Positions 1 through 9,192 of a stretch of DNA of 64,000 nucleotides are shown here, piece after piece. The first letter of the stretch is position 1. Every line of letters begins with the position of its first letter. The notes beneath the pieces were generated by a model. The model made no database searches and was not told the DNA's origin. It saw nothing but the letters and a program-made list of their open reading frames with translations. The DNA comes from Nostoc sp. 'Peltigera membranacea cyanobiont' 210A. GTDB lineage: Bacteria > Cyanobacteriota > Cyanobacteriia > Cyanobacteriales > Nostocaceae. Both the position numbers and the translations under genes were made by a program. Location of the stretch: NCBI RefSeq assembly GCF_002246015.1, contig NZ_NOLJ01000011.1, positions 32,295 to 96,294 on the forward strand, read 5' to 3'.

Positions 1-34
1 GTCCCCAGTCCCCAGTCCCCAGTCCCCAGTCCCT
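1..34. repeat. Heptameric GTCCCCA tandem repeat
   Basis: Nearly five copies of the 7-mer GTCCCCA sit at the left edge of the window. This is the short tandemly repeated heptamer type common between genes of heterocystous cyanobacteria. It continues beyond the window, so its full length is unknown. Confidence 0.85.
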
Positions 35-161
35 CATCCAATTCGTATCGAAACATTAAGGAATATTGCATTTGTGCAGAAACCTGGAGGAAAAGCGCCA
101 AATCACTAGAAAGACCGTGGTAGTATGCTCTCGGTAAATGTGAAGATTGGGAGAAAGACCT

Positions 162-1382
162 TTGACACTACGGGTTGCTGTTATTGGGTCAGGCCCTGCT
201 GGTTCATCTGCCGCTGAAACACTGGCAGCCTCTGGGATTGAAACCTACCTGTTTGAGCGGAAGCTAGACAATGCAAAGCCTTGTGGGGGCGCAATTCCCC
301 TGTGTATGGTGAGTGAATTTGACTTACCACCAGAGATTATCGATCGCCGGGTACGGAAGATGAAAATGATTTCGCCTTCCAATCGCGAGGTTGATATTAA
401 TCTGGTAAATGAAGATGAATATATAGGAATGTGCCGCCGGGAAGTGCTGGATGGCTTTTTGCGCGATCGCGCGGCAAAAGTCGGCGCAAATTTAATTAAT
501 GCAACTGTTCATAAACTCGATATACCAGGAAACAATACCGATCCCTATACCATTCATTACATTGACCACACAGATGGGATATCACAGGGTATTGCCAAAA
601 CTTTGAAGGTGGATCTAATTATTGGGGCCGATGGGGCTAATTCTCGCGTTGCTAAAGAAATGGACGCTGGGGATTACAATTATGCGATCGCCTTCCAAGA
701 GCGAATTCGCTTACCCGAAGACAAAATGGCCTACTATAACGACCTCGCCGAAATGTATGTCGGTGATGACGTTTCTACTGACTTCTACGCTTGGGTTTTC
801 CCCAAACATGACCACGTAGCTGTCGGTACTGGTACGATGCACATCAATAAGGCCAGCATCAAACAGTTACAAGCTGGTATCCGCGCCCGTGCTTCCGAGA
901 AGTTGGCAGGCGGTAAAATCATCAAAGTAGAAGCCCACCCAATTCCCGAACATCCCCGTCCCCGTCGTGTTGTCGGTCGCATCGCCTTGGTGGGAGATGC
1001 TGCTGGTTATGTTACCAAGTCCTCTGGTGAAGGTATTTATTTTGCCGCTAAGTCTGGGCGGATGTGTGCCGAAACCATTGTCGAAACATCTAACAGTGGT
1101 AGCCGTATTCCTACAGAAGGCGACCTTAAGGTTTACCTGAAGCGTTGGGATAAAAGATACGGACTCACCTACAAGGTGTTGGACATTCTGCAAACCGTGT
1201 TCTATCGTTCCGATGCTACCCGTGAGGCGTTTGTGGAAATGTGTGATGATCTCGATGTGCAAAGGCTAACATTCGATAGCTATCTGTATAAGACGGTTGT
1301 CCCAGCTAATCCCATCACCCAATTGAAGATTACTGCCAAAACGATTGGTAGCCTAATTCGGGGTAATGCCCTTGCACCTTAA
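162..1382 (+). CDS. chlP: Geranylgeranyl diphosphate reductase ChlP
   Basis: FAD-dependent enzyme that reduces the geranylgeranyl chain to phytyl for chlorophyll and tocopherol synthesis at the thylakoid membrane. Seen: an N-terminal Rossmann FAD motif (VAVIGSGPAGSSAAE), the family segment FERKLDNAKPCGGAIPL, a central IIGADGANSRVAKE motif and a C-terminal FAD motif RIALVGDAAGYVTKSSGEG. About 406 residues is the usual length. Both in-frame starts are TTG. The one at 162 gives MTLRVAVIGSG, the usual family N-terminus, and has GGGAG about 8 nt upstream, so I prefer it to the TTG at 147. It is a stand-alone gene followed by a palindromic repeat. The assignment is secure; only the start is open. 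Confidence 0.96.
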   Translation: MTLRVAVIGSGPAGSSAAETLAASGIETYLFERKLDNAKPCGGAIPLCMVSEFDLPPEIIDRRVRKMKMISPSNREVDINLVNEDEYIGMCRREVLDGFLRDRAAKVGANLINATVHKLDIPGNNTDPYTIHYIDHTDGISQGIAKTLKVDLIIGADGANSRVAKEMDAGDYNYAIAFQERIRLPEDKMAYYNDLAEMYVGDDVSTDFYAWVFPKHDHVAVGTGTMHINKASIKQLQAGIRARASEKLAGGKIIKVEAHPIPEHPRPRRVVGRIALVGDAAGYVTKSSGEGIYFAAKSGRMCAETIVETSNSGSRIPTEGDLKVYLKRWDKRYGLTYKVLDILQTVFYRSDATREAFVEMCDDLDVQRLTFDSYLYKTVVPANPITQLKITAKTIGSLIRGNALAP

Positions 1383-1446
1383 TTGAGTGTGGAATTCTGT
1401 AAATTGCAACAATTGACACTTCCTGGTTCAATACTGTTCGGTTAAT

Positions 1447-1530
1447 GCAAGAGACGCGATGAATCGCCGTCTCTACAATAATTAATATTTTGTAGAGACG
1501 GCGATTTATCGCGTCTTTGTGATGATTTAT
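1447..1530. repeat. Dispersed palindromic repeat downstream of chlP
   Basis: Arms AGACGCGATGAATCGCCGTC and GACGGCGATTTATCGCGTC, separated by TCTACAATAATTAATATTTTGTAGA, form a long imperfect hairpin. A degenerate third arm (GATGATTTATCGCATC) follows. It lacks a clear T-run directly after the stem, so it looks like a dispersed element rather than a simple terminator, though it may act as one for chlP. Confidence 0.75.
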
Positions 1531-1574
1531 CGCATCTTTAGCGATCTAAAATTTTCATCAAAAAACCTTAACCA

Positions 1575-1690
1575 AACCGTATTGCTCCCCGGTCTAAAGA
1601 CACGGGGATTTTAATTTCACCCTAGCCACTTGCTCAACTAGGCAACCTCCTCTAACTTGTCACGGGTCGCAGGAGGTATATATTAGGATG
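1575..1690. other. Small palindromes upstream of the DUF3370 gene
   Basis: CCCCGGTCTAAAGACACGGGG at about 1588-1608 is a short hairpin of the kind seen at ends of IS200/IS605-like elements; no transposase is present. CCTCCTCTAACTTGTCACGG and the GCAGGAGG after it form a second weak palindrome. Origin as an element remnant is only a guess. Confidence 0.3.
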
Positions 1691-1730
1691 CTGTATTCTG
1701 AACTTCAGCGATAAATTGCTTTTTGAATAA

Positions 1731-3098
1731 ATGCTTAATTTTATTTCCTATTTGTTTTTGGCTCAAGCATCGCCTTCTCCTCCACTTGCACCACAGGAAA
1801 TCTTTGTTCCCCAACAAACAAGACCTTTAACAGGACATCTTGACGAAGTACCAGTATTTAACAGTAATAATCCAGAAGTAGTTAAGAGTGAAGGAATTCT
1901 GCTGTCTACATTTCCTCCTCAAGGCAAAAAAGTGCCCAGCGCACATCTGAACTTTCCATTTCAGGGAAGGTTTGATTTATTTTCTCACCATATTGCTAGA
2001 GCGATTGAGACGCCAAATGATTTGCGGACTCTTTATTTGGGAGTGATTGTTTACAATCCCAGCGATCGCCCTGCAACTGTCAATATATTGCAAGCAGCTA
2101 GTTATGTAAGTCAACCTGATGCACCTTTTGTCAAGCTTCCCCCCATGCTGTCAAATAATTCGGGAAACATTTATGCTGGGCCGGGCGATCGCGTGATGAA
2201 TGATCTGCTGCGAGTCAAACGACAAGGATGGCCAGCCCAGTTGGTAATTCCACCAAAACAAAGCCGGATGTTAATGAATCATCCAATTCCAGTGCGGACT
2301 TTAACACCGCCATTGAATGGACGTTCTACTTTGTTACGTTTGTATAGCGATCGTCCTGTTTATATGGCGAACCTGGCCATGTTTGCTAAACCCAATCCCG
2401 ATGGTAGTGAACGAGCGCCCACTTTAGAAGAATGGGATAATTTGTTAGAAAATGGTGATTTTGCAGGGCCCCGTGAACCTGCCCCCAGTCCTCCAGATAA
2501 ACTTGCAGGGGCAACAGAAATTTACGGACGGGTAGCGGGGGTAGCTGTTGGCTCTCGTTGGCAAGCACAAGTTACCGACTCTAATAGTTCATACCTGACA
2601 ATTCCCGAATCAGGGCAGGCTTTTTCTTACGGTTTAAGTACCCTTTTAGCAGGCAAAATGGGTACTGGACAAAACCAAACTGCTAAACTCGTAGCGCGTT
2701 ATCCTGGTACTGCTTACGAAGCTCACGGCAACTACGGCATTGAATACAATATCTCTCTACCATTATTTAATAATACGGATAAGCTGCAAACTATAAATGT
2801 ACTTTTTCAAACGCCTATTAAAGAAGATGAGTTAAGTAAACCAGGGCTGCGCTTTTTTTCACCATCCGCATCATCTGTCTTTTTCCGAGGCACAGTTCGT
2901 ATTCGCTACAATGACGATAATGGCTTACCCAGAACCCAATATTGGCATTTAGTTCAACAACGAGGACAGATGGGAGAACCACTTGCACAATTAAAAATAT
3001 CTCCTGGACAGCGCCGACTGGTAGAAGTGGATTTTCTCTACCCACCTGATGCTACGCCCCCTCAAATGCTGACAATTCAAACTGTAGACCAAACATAA
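1731..3098 (+). CDS. DUF3370 domain-containing exported protein
   Basis: A 455-residue protein matching the cyanobacterial DUF3370 family; its biochemical function is unknown. Seen: a short hydrophobic N-terminus ending LAQASPSPPLAPQ, suggesting export, then a long beta-rich body with family-like stretches (RPLTGHLDEVPVFNSNNPEV, IYAGPGDRVMNDLLR, GNYGIEYNISLPLFN). No catalytic motif or further membrane segment is visible. The start is ATG at 1731. It stands alone between chlP and the pentapeptide-repeat protein, with repeats on both sides. A surface or periplasmic structural role would fit, but this is inference. Confidence 0.8.
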   Translation: MLNFISYLFLAQASPSPPLAPQEIFVPQQTRPLTGHLDEVPVFNSNNPEVVKSEGILLSTFPPQGKKVPSAHLNFPFQGRFDLFSHHIARAIETPNDLRTLYLGVIVYNPSDRPATVNILQAASYVSQPDAPFVKLPPMLSNNSGNIYAGPGDRVMNDLLRVKRQGWPAQLVIPPKQSRMLMNHPIPVRTLTPPLNGRSTLLRLYSDRPVYMANLAMFAKPNPDGSERAPTLEEWDNLLENGDFAGPREPAPSPPDKLAGATEIYGRVAGVAVGSRWQAQVTDSNSSYLTIPESGQAFSYGLSTLLAGKMGTGQNQTAKLVARYPGTAYEAHGNYGIEYNISLPLFNNTDKLQTINVLFQTPIKEDELSKPGLRFFSPSASSVFFRGTVRIRYNDDNGLPRTQYWHLVQQRGQMGEPLAQLKISPGQRRLVEVDFLYPPDATPPQMLTIQTVDQT

Positions 3099-3296
3099 GG
3101 CAGTCCCGATGAAACAAGTTTCAAAAGCCTTGAATGAAAGAATAACTAGGGACTGGGGACTGGTATTTTTACCTACTGAGTACTTTCAAGTCAGAGGGCA
3201 AGCGTTTCTCAATCTCAGGGAATATACGTCTTTGCTTTAGTGCAATTTCTGATAAAACAGATGTTGTTCTGAGTTTGCTGGGGCAAAATAGAAAAC

Positions 3297-4649
3297 ATGA
3301 CGATTGAATCCAATTCCTCTAATCTACCAACCCCAGAACCAGGCCCCGAAAACGATTCGCAACCAAATGACTTTGACGGTGGTGCAGCTGAGAAGAACCT
3401 AAACTCAGAAGCACTAGCGACACAACAAGCACTAGCGGCGATCGCATCTTTAAAATCTCCGCAACATACAACTGCTTTACAACAAGCCCGTTCTGACTTC
3501 AAGCAACCCATTGCCAAGCAATTCACAGTTAAGCCGAGGGCATTGCTGATTATTTTAATAGCGATCGCCATCACCCTCGTTGGAGTTATCCTCAATAACT
3601 GGATCGTTGGTATTATCGGAACACTGATAACCTTGCTGTTATCCCTGGCGATATTATTGCCTTGGTTCCAAGAAGTTTTAGACGAGTGGTTTTCACCCCA
3701 AGAACGTACCCTATTTGTAGCCTTTTTGGGACTAATAGTAGCCATCATCGGCTTGATTAGATTCACAGGTGTAGGCGATCGCTTGCTTGTTTTGGGACGC
3801 AAAATTAACTGGGACATTGCTGGAACCCTAGCAGATTGGTTTGGCGCTTTGGGGCAAATTCTCATCGCTATCATTGCCGTTTACGTAGCATGGCGACAAT
3901 ATGTCATTTCCAAAGACTTGACAATTCAGCAAAACCTGCTGACAGTTCAGCAAAACATTATCACCCAGCAACAGACGATTGATTCCTATTTCCAAGGCGT
4001 TTCCGACTTAGTATTAGATGAAGAAGGATTATTAGAAGATTGGCCCCAAGAAAGAGCGATCGCGGAAGGACGCACTGCGGCAATTTTAAGTAGTGTCGAT
4101 GGTAGTGGGAAAGCGAAAATTCTCCGTTTTTTGTCACGTTCCAAGTTGCTCTCACCCCTACAACGCGATGGCCGATTAGGTCGAGCCATTCTTGACGGGA
4201 GTGGCGGATATGCAGAAGACCGCCTTGAAGGTGTGCGCGTCATCGATTTAGGCGTAATGCTAGCCGGCGCAGACCTTTCTGGCACTGATTTGCGTTGGAC
4301 TGATTTGAGCGAAGCTAATCTTGTCCGCGCTAATCTGGTCGGTTGTGACTTAGTAAAAGCTAACCTTTCTCGTACAATTTTATATAATGCTAATCTCAGT
4401 GGTGCTGACCTGAACGGGATTCGCCTATTCTACGGTGTACTGGAAAAAGCATCACCCCGCAGTCGGACTGAACGACCAGATTATGAAATCGGCGAACACA
4501 CTGGCGCTGTGGTGGAAAATGCCGATTTTACGAATGTGCAGCGGATGTCTGAGTCTGCGCGTTGCTACTGTTGCACTTGGGGTGGCGAAAAAACCAGAGG
4601 TACTATTCCTGGTGGTTGTGAAGGCATTCCCAATAAGTTGGGAAGATAA
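3297..4649 (+). CDS. Membrane-anchored pentapeptide-repeat protein
   Basis: A 450-residue protein in three parts. The first ~75 residues are polar and low in complexity. The middle holds several hydrophobic segments (around PRALLIILIAIAITLVGVIL, GTLITLLLSLAILLPWF, FVAFLGLIVAIIGLIRF and LIAIIAVYVAW) followed by a Gln-rich coiled-coil (IQQNLLTVQQNIITQQQTI). The C-terminal third carries A(D/N)Lxx pentapeptide repeats (AGADLSGTDLRWTDLSEANL and on), which fold as a right-handed quadrilateral beta helix. It ends with a Cys-containing tail (CYCCTWGG). The role of this architecture is unknown; the helix probably faces the cytoplasm for protein binding. ATG start at 3297. Confidence 0.85.
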   Translation: MTIESNSSNLPTPEPGPENDSQPNDFDGGAAEKNLNSEALATQQALAAIASLKSPQHTTALQQARSDFKQPIAKQFTVKPRALLIILIAIAITLVGVILNNWIVGIIGTLITLLLSLAILLPWFQEVLDEWFSPQERTLFVAFLGLIVAIIGLIRFTGVGDRLLVLGRKINWDIAGTLADWFGALGQILIAIIAVYVAWRQYVISKDLTIQQNLLTVQQNIITQQQTIDSYFQGVSDLVLDEEGLLEDWPQERAIAEGRTAAILSSVDGSGKAKILRFLSRSKLLSPLQRDGRLGRAILDGSGGYAEDRLEGVRVIDLGVMLAGADLSGTDLRWTDLSEANLVRANLVGCDLVKANLSRTILYNANLSGADLNGIRLFYGVLEKASPRSRTERPDYEIGEHTGAVVENADFTNVQRMSESARCYCCTWGGEKTRGTIPGGCEGIPNKLGR

Positions 4650-4669
4650 CTATAAGACTAGATAAAAAA

Positions 4670-5305
4670 TTAGTTAGCCGCATTAAAAATCTGCTGTGCA
4701 GTTAAATTTAATTGGGGAAAGATAGGTGATGAAATCGCGGTGTTACCTTGAAACGCTGTCATTTGATATTCACCATCAACTAATTCACATACAAAAATAG
4801 TGGGTTGTTTGGGATTGCCGATGAACTTTCTTGCACCCAATGCAGCATAATCAGCAATCCAATATTCGGGAATGCCCATTTCTTCTCTTCGAGACGCTAC
4901 GCGAGCATAATCCCTAAGTTTATTGTAGTAATCATCTCGCCAGTTGGTTGAAACAACTTCAATAACTATTGGAACCGATGCTGCTTGGCTTACTGTTGAC
5001 TGTTTTTTAAAAAGCGGTTCATTGTCGAGATTATCAAGATTTAGCAGCAACACATCAGGCGAATAAGCGGATTCGGCAGAAGGAGTTTTGACCAATGCAG
5101 TTTTGGGGATTCCATAGGGTAAATTAAGACGATCAAACTCTACGGTTAATTTCCGCGACAAAAACGCAATAACTTTCTCATGTTCTCCGGTTGGAGGTGG
5201 CATTTCAATAATTACTCCTTTGTGCAACTCATAGCGTTTTCCATCGTTGGGATACCATTCGATAAATTCATTGAAGGTGAGTAATTTGGGCAACGCTTGA
5301 GTCAT
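4670..5305 (-). CDS. Uma2 family endonuclease (DUF820) with repeat-derived insert
   Basis: A 211-residue member of the Uma2 / DUF820 family, a PD-(D/E)xK nuclease-like fold greatly expanded in cyanobacteria. Seen: the RYELHKGVIIEMPPPTGEHE start, YSPDVLLLN and PIVIEVVSTNW for the D...ExV active-site strands, and GIPEYWIADY. Between KLRDY and the EMGIPEYW block there is an extra RVASRRE (residues 135-141, bases 4883-4903) encoded by a dispersed repeat. Family members normally read KLRDYE-x-LGIPEYW here, so the insert is likely acquired and tolerated in a surface loop. A second Uma2 gene lies just upstream. Biological role unknown. Confidence 0.88.
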   Translation of the reverse strand: MTQALPKLLTFNEFIEWYPNDGKRYELHKGVIIEMPPPTGEHEKVIAFLSRKLTVEFDRLNLPYGIPKTALVKTPSAESAYSPDVLLLNLDNLDNEPLFKKQSTVSQAASVPIVIEVVSTNWRDDYYNKLRDYARVASRREEMGIPEYWIADYAALGARKFIGNPKQPTIFVCELVDGEYQMTAFQGNTAISSPIFPQLNLTAQQIFNAAN

Positions 5306-5404
5306 AATCTTACCTCCATATATGTTTTACTTTATCATGCAATAAATGTTGATTAGGATTACAAATATATTAAATGGCTTTATGTAAATTCTTGGGGGTT
5401 GCCT

Positions 5405-5456
5405 AAATTCAATCAACGACTGTCCAAATTCAATCAACGACTGCCCGAATTCAATA
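5405..5456. repeat. 21-bp direct repeat
   Basis: Two complete and one partial copy of a 21-bp unit built on AATTCAATCAACGACTG stand in tandem between the two Uma2 genes. Too few copies and no spacers, so it is not a CRISPR array. Confidence 0.7.
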
Positions 5457-5506
5457 TAGGAACTTAGTACACGTCACCCTAAAAAAGGATCGAAATTTAA
5501 TTTTTT

Positions 5507-5578
5507 GTAGGTTGGGTTGAGGAAGGAAACCCAACAAGCGCGGAAACGTTGGGTTTCGCTCCGCTTAACCCAACCTAC
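5507..5578. repeat. Palindromic repeat (GTAGGTTGGGTT family)
   Basis: Arms GTAGGTTGGGTT and AACCCAACCTAC enclose a second pair, GAAACCCAAC / GTTGGGTTTC, giving a nested hairpin. A related element lies at 53200-53274, so this is a dispersed family. It sits between the two leftward Uma2 genes. Confidence 0.85.
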
Positions 5579-5610
5579 AGTTAGTATTTCTAATTCCCCA
5601 ATCTCAAACT

Positions 5611-6228
5611 CTAGCGACCCGCAACAAATATCTGTTCTGCGGTCAAATTCAGGTGTGGAAATGTTTGGGAGATGAGGCGTTCTGTTCCCCTAAACTGTTG
5701 TCCTTGATAAGTTCCATTGATTAACTGATAAATCGTGATTACAGGTTGCTTGGATAAACCGATGTAGCGTTTGCCTCCTAGCCCTAGATAATCTGCGATC
5801 CAATACTCCCCAATACCTAAAGCTTCGTAGTCTTCCACTTTCCGGGCATAGTCATTCTGCCAATTGGTACTCACAACCTCCACGACCAATTTAACAGATT
5901 TGCCTAGTGTAATCACTGGCTCAGTTTTCCATAATGGCTCATTCGCCAAACCCATCTGATCAAGAATCACAATATCGGGTCTAAAGGCTGAATTTTGACC
6001 TAATGGTTTAATCAGGCATTTCATGGGAATAAACCAAGGCAAGTTGAGCAGATCAATTGCGACGTTGAGCTTACGATTAATTAACCCAGCTACCTGTTCA
6101 TCAAGTCCACTGGGTTCCAAGTCGATTAGTTCTCCATCAATTAACTCGTAGCGTACATCATCCAGATAGCCAGCAACGAATGCCTCAGAGCTAAGATTGC
6201 TTATATTAATAGTGGCTGAAACCATCAA
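5611..6228 (-). CDS. Uma2 family endonuclease (DUF820)
   Basis: A 205-residue Uma2 protein. Seen: RYELIDGELIDLEPSGLDE, FRPDIVILDQ, KLVVEVVSTNWQNDYARKVE and the conserved GIGEYWIADYLGLGGKRYIG. The aspartate of RPD and the ExV strand form the expected PD-(D/E)xK core. Unlike its downstream neighbour it has an uninterrupted KVEDYEALGIGEYW segment, which serves as an internal reference for the insert in that gene. The two are probably an old tandem duplication, as both begin and end with similar sequences (LNLTAEQIF / LNLTAQQIF near the C-termini). Function unproven. Confidence 0.88.
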   Translation of the reverse strand: MMVSATINISNLSSEAFVAGYLDDVRYELIDGELIDLEPSGLDEQVAGLINRKLNVAIDLLNLPWFIPMKCLIKPLGQNSAFRPDIVILDQMGLANEPLWKTEPVITLGKSVKLVVEVVSTNWQNDYARKVEDYEALGIGEYWIADYLGLGGKRYIGLSKQPVITIYQLINGTYQGQQFRGTERLISQTFPHLNLTAEQIFVAGR

Positions 6229-6281
6229 GATTTGTCCTTCCAGGTTCAGAACTAGAGCAGGTATTGCTGCTCTTAATTATT

Positions 6282-7082
6282 CTAACTAGCTGTTTTATCT
6301 AGGTTCCAGTAATTCACACCTTCAGGAAGGGTGAGGATTTCAACGCCGTCTTCAGTTACAGCTAAGGTATGCTCGCATTGAGCAGAAAGCTTGCGATCGC
6401 GCGTTACCGCAGTCCATTTATCGCTGAGAACTTCGACTTCGTAAGTACCTTCGTTAATCATTGGCTCAATAGTAAAAACCATCCCCGGTCTCAGGCGCTT
6501 GCCTTTACCGCGAGTACCATAATGGGGAACATCCGGCGCAGTATGGAAAATATTACTGATACCGTGTCCAACAAAATCTCGCACTACAGAAAAGCCTTGC
6601 CCTTCAGCATACTCTTGAATGGCTGCACCAATATCGCCAATGCGTGCCCCAGGTTTAACTTCAGCAATACCCAGACGCAGACACTCTTCTGTCACCTCTA
6701 CCAGCTTTCTCGTTTTTGGAGAAGGAGTACCAACAAAGAATGTCTTGGATGTATCGCCGTGATAACCTTCAACAATGGGCGTGACATCAATATTAATGAT
6801 GTCACCTTCATTAAGAATTTGCTTGGCATTGGGAATGCCGTGACAAATTACCTCATTTACACTGGTGCAAATCGATTTAGGATAACCCTTATAGCCAAGA
6901 GGTGCGCTTTTTGCTCCATGCGCTTGCGTCCAACGTTCGGCTTCATCATTTAGTTCGAGAGTGCTAACCCCTGGTTTCACAAAGGGTTCTAGATGCTGGA
7001 GGAGTTTAGCTGCTAAACGCCCAGCTTGACGCATTTTCTCTATTTCTCGTTGGGATAAAATAACAATTAGTTCAGTTTTCAT
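6282..7082 (-). CDS. map: Methionine aminopeptidase, type I
   Basis: Removes the initiator Met from nascent cytosolic proteins using two divalent metals. Seen: the family start REIEKMRQAGRLAAKLL and metal ligands in order, with the two Asp in INIDVTPIVEGYHGDTSKTF, His in FVGHGISNIFH, Glu in TIEPMIN and Glu in CEHTLAV. 266 residues is slightly longer than the ~250 typical of bacterial type Ia enzymes, with no N-terminal zinc-binding or SH3 extension. Its ATG shares one base with the TAA of the upstream biliverdin-reductase gene (TAATG), so the two are probably co-transcribed and translationally coupled. Confidence 0.95.
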   Translation of the reverse strand: MKTELIVILSQREIEKMRQAGRLAAKLLQHLEPFVKPGVSTLELNDEAERWTQAHGAKSAPLGYKGYPKSICTSVNEVICHGIPNAKQILNEGDIINIDVTPIVEGYHGDTSKTFFVGTPSPKTRKLVEVTEECLRLGIAEVKPGARIGDIGAAIQEYAEGQGFSVVRDFVGHGISNIFHTAPDVPHYGTRGKGKRLRPGMVFTIEPMINEGTYEVEVLSDKWTAVTRDRKLSAQCEHTLAVTEDGVEILTLPEGVNYWNLDKTAS

Positions 7083-8098
7083 TAACTTTTATCTAAAGTA
7101 TCTTTCATAAACATAGTTAACCCAGTCTGTGCAGCTCTTTGTGCAGTATCAGCAACCTTGAGGGTATACAAGCTCTCCTCTGGGGTAACGTACAAAGGAG
7201 TCCCGTCAAAAAGATGGTCTAACACCATACTCGTATCTTTGGCGAACAAACCCCGGCGAGGCCCAACCTCTATAGGTGTTGTTTCCCCTGGCTGGACGAA
7301 TATTCCGGTGTCGCCATCAAAAATTAAACCACCTTTTTCACCGTGAACTTCAAACTTGCGTTCTGATTGCCAAATACTTTCGCCTTTGCCATAAACTACT
7401 TGGGCTAGAAGTCCACTGTTAAAGGACAGTTCACTAGTGCAGAAACAAGTTCGGTAGTATTCCGGTTCTATTTCCCAATATCGCTGGTGACAGTTAACAG
7501 TAAATACTGTACCAAATAAATCGATGAGGCGATGTAGGCGAGACAGGGCACCAATTAAGGGAAAGCCAAAAAACTCGTGGTTATAAGTCCATTTGCGGGG
7601 TGCAGGATTCTGGGGATTGATGGTGCTGTAGCGAACATAAAACACTTCACCAACTTTGTCTAAGTTTTGCTTCAAAGCTTGATGCAAACCACCCAAAAGT
7701 TCCAGATGTTCAACGTGTAGGAGTTTTTGTTGTGCTTTGGCTAAGGCAATTAGTTCCTCAGCTTCAAATACATCCAACGAAAGAGGATACTCTACAATTA
7801 CATGTTTGCCGTTGGTAAGTGCTGCACGAGCGATCGCACCATGATCTCGATTAATAGTTGATATCGCTACTAGGTCTATATCTTCACGCTCTACTAGCTC
7901 TTGCCAAGTATTCAAGACTTCAATTTGGTACTCTCTAGCAAAGGTTTCGGTTTTTTCTCTTGTATGACCAACAACTGCGACTATGTGCGATCGCTCATCA
8001 TGGAACAATGCCTCAGCCCGAAACTTTGCTGCATACCCAGTACCTACCAAACCTACACGCACTTTTGCTTTTTCCAAAGCTGCTTCTGAATTATACAT
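7082..8098 (-). CDS. bvdR: Biliverdin reductase (Gfo/Idh/MocA fold)
   Basis: NAD(P)H-dependent oxidoreductase. Seen: a Rossmann motif VRVGLVGTGYAAKFRAEAL, then TINRDHGAIARAAL, VIVEYPLSLD (EYP where sugar dehydrogenases have EKP), LLHVEHLELLGGLHQA, NPAPRKWTYNHEFFGFPLI and GPRRGLF. These match, from memory, the cyanobacterial BvdR reducing biliverdin IXalpha to bilirubin, a branch important for normal phycobiliprotein supply. The ORF can start at GTG 8131, but ATG 8098 (MYNSEAALEKAKVRVG) with GAGG just upstream gives a more usual N-terminus; ATG 8107 is a third option. Its stop overlaps the map start by one base. Confidence 0.8.
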   Translation of the reverse strand: MYNSEAALEKAKVRVGLVGTGYAAKFRAEALFHDERSHIVAVVGHTREKTETFAREYQIEVLNTWQELVEREDIDLVAISTINRDHGAIARAALTNGKHVIVEYPLSLDVFEAEELIALAKAQQKLLHVEHLELLGGLHQALKQNLDKVGEVFYVRYSTINPQNPAPRKWTYNHEFFGFPLIGALSRLHRLIDLFGTVFTVNCHQRYWEIEPEYYRTCFCTSELSFNSGLLAQVVYGKGESIWQSERKFEVHGEKGGLIFDGDTGIFVQPGETTPIEVGPRRGLFAKDTSMVLDHLFDGTPLYVTPEESLYTLKVADTAQRAAQTGLTMFMKDTLDKS

Positions 8099-8131
8099 GA
8101 TCCTCATTAGTTCTGTTCTCGATCTTCCCAC

Positions 8132-8745
8132 GCTTCTAGTGGTGAGATTCTCTCTTCATGGGGTTCACCAGTCTAGACTCTACAACATTCGTCCTACCCC
8201 CTCAAGGGCAAGTAAGACTTTATTTGCAGCTAGATAGAATTACGTGTACTTAAAAAGGAAGACTTCAAAAGAAAAGCCCCTTTTTTACCCATAATGTTAG
8301 AAATTTGTCAATACAATGAACTAAAAAATGGCAAAAGAAAAATTACATCTCTACTGTACTGTTATGTTTCTTTCATTTATAACGGGCGCGTTTAATTCAG
8401 ATTAGAAAATGAAACAGCCCTACTTTTTAAAGGAGTTGGGGAATCTCTTCTACGTAAGTCCTACAAAATCTCGGTAACATTAACCTTACTCATGTTTCCT
8501 TCTAGGGTATATAAGTTTTTCTAATCACAACCTGACTAGGGTAGAAAATAATATAAAGAAAACTTATCGGGATTAAGTAACTAAATTTCATTACTAATCG
8601 GGTTCAATTTCCAGTTACATCGTTTAATTTTTCTCGTAGTATCAGAATTGAAGCAAATTTAAACCAGCGGCTAATTCCACAGAACAGCCGTGACCTTTGC
8701 CTTAAGATAACTTATACTGCCGTTTACAAAAGAGAGGATTACTCA
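8132..8745. other. AT-rich intergenic region with petF leader
   Basis: About 600 bases between divergent bvdR and petF with no convincing ORF. The petF-proximal part holds TATACT at about 8713 and an AGAGAGG ribosome site just before the ATG. A promoter is expected here because petF is normally strongly expressed, but I could not assign a matching -35 box with confidence. Confidence 0.4.
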
Positions 8746-9045
8746 ATGCCAACTTATAAAGTGACACTACTCAACGAAGCCGAAGGTCTGAACCAAACAC
8801 TTGACGTTGATGATGATGTCTATATTCTAGATGCTGCCGAAGAAGCTGGTCTTGACTTGCCCTACTCTTGTCGCGCTGGTGCTTGCTCGACCTGTGCAGG
8901 TAAAATCACCAAGGGTACTGTCGATCAGGGCGATCAGTCATTCTTAGATGATGAACAAATAGAAAAGGGATATGTACTGACTTGTGTTGCTTATCCAACC
9001 TCTGACGTAACAATCGAAACTCACAAAGAAGAAGACCTTTACTAA
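8746..9045 (+). CDS. petF: Plant-type [2Fe-2S] ferredoxin I
   Basis: Soluble electron carrier accepting electrons from photosystem I and passing them to FNR, nitrite reductase, bilin reductases and thioredoxin reductase. Seen: 99 residues, MPTYKVTLLNEAEGL start, cluster ligands CRAGACSTC (C-x4-C-x2-C) and the distant fourth Cys in LTCVAYPTSDVTIETHKEEDLY. It is strongly acidic, as photosynthetic ferredoxins are. Clear AGAGAGG ribosome site 8-9 nt before ATG. A hairpin terminator follows about 150 bases downstream, so it is monocistronic. The vegetative-cell type is favoured over heterocyst FdxH by sequence memory. Confidence 0.96.
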   Translation: MPTYKVTLLNEAEGLNQTLDVDDDVYILDAAEEAGLDLPYSCRAGACSTCAGKITKGTVDQGDQSFLDDEQIEKGYVLTCVAYPTSDVTIETHKEEDLY

Positions 9046-9192
9046 GAGTTAAGCAACTCAAACATGAACCTCTTGCAAGAGTTACTAATGTCGACAAAAT
9101 AGAAGCAAAATATCTAGAGTTAACACCCTTGCAATGCAATTCCGTGTGTACCTCTGAAGGCGACTTTGACAAAAAGTCTAATTTTATGTTGG

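Noticed and set aside
1588..1608. IS200/IS605 remnant
   Set aside because: Only a short hairpin is present, with no TnpA or TnpB coding remnant, so it is not called as a mobile element.
3215..3874. 219-codon minus-strand frame opposite the pentapeptide-repeat gene
   Set aside because: The plus-strand frame has clear domains; the minus frame is Ser/Ala/Cys-rich without motifs, typical of a shadow frame.
5405..5456. Possible CRISPR-like repeat
   Set aside because: Only two and a half units, without spacers.
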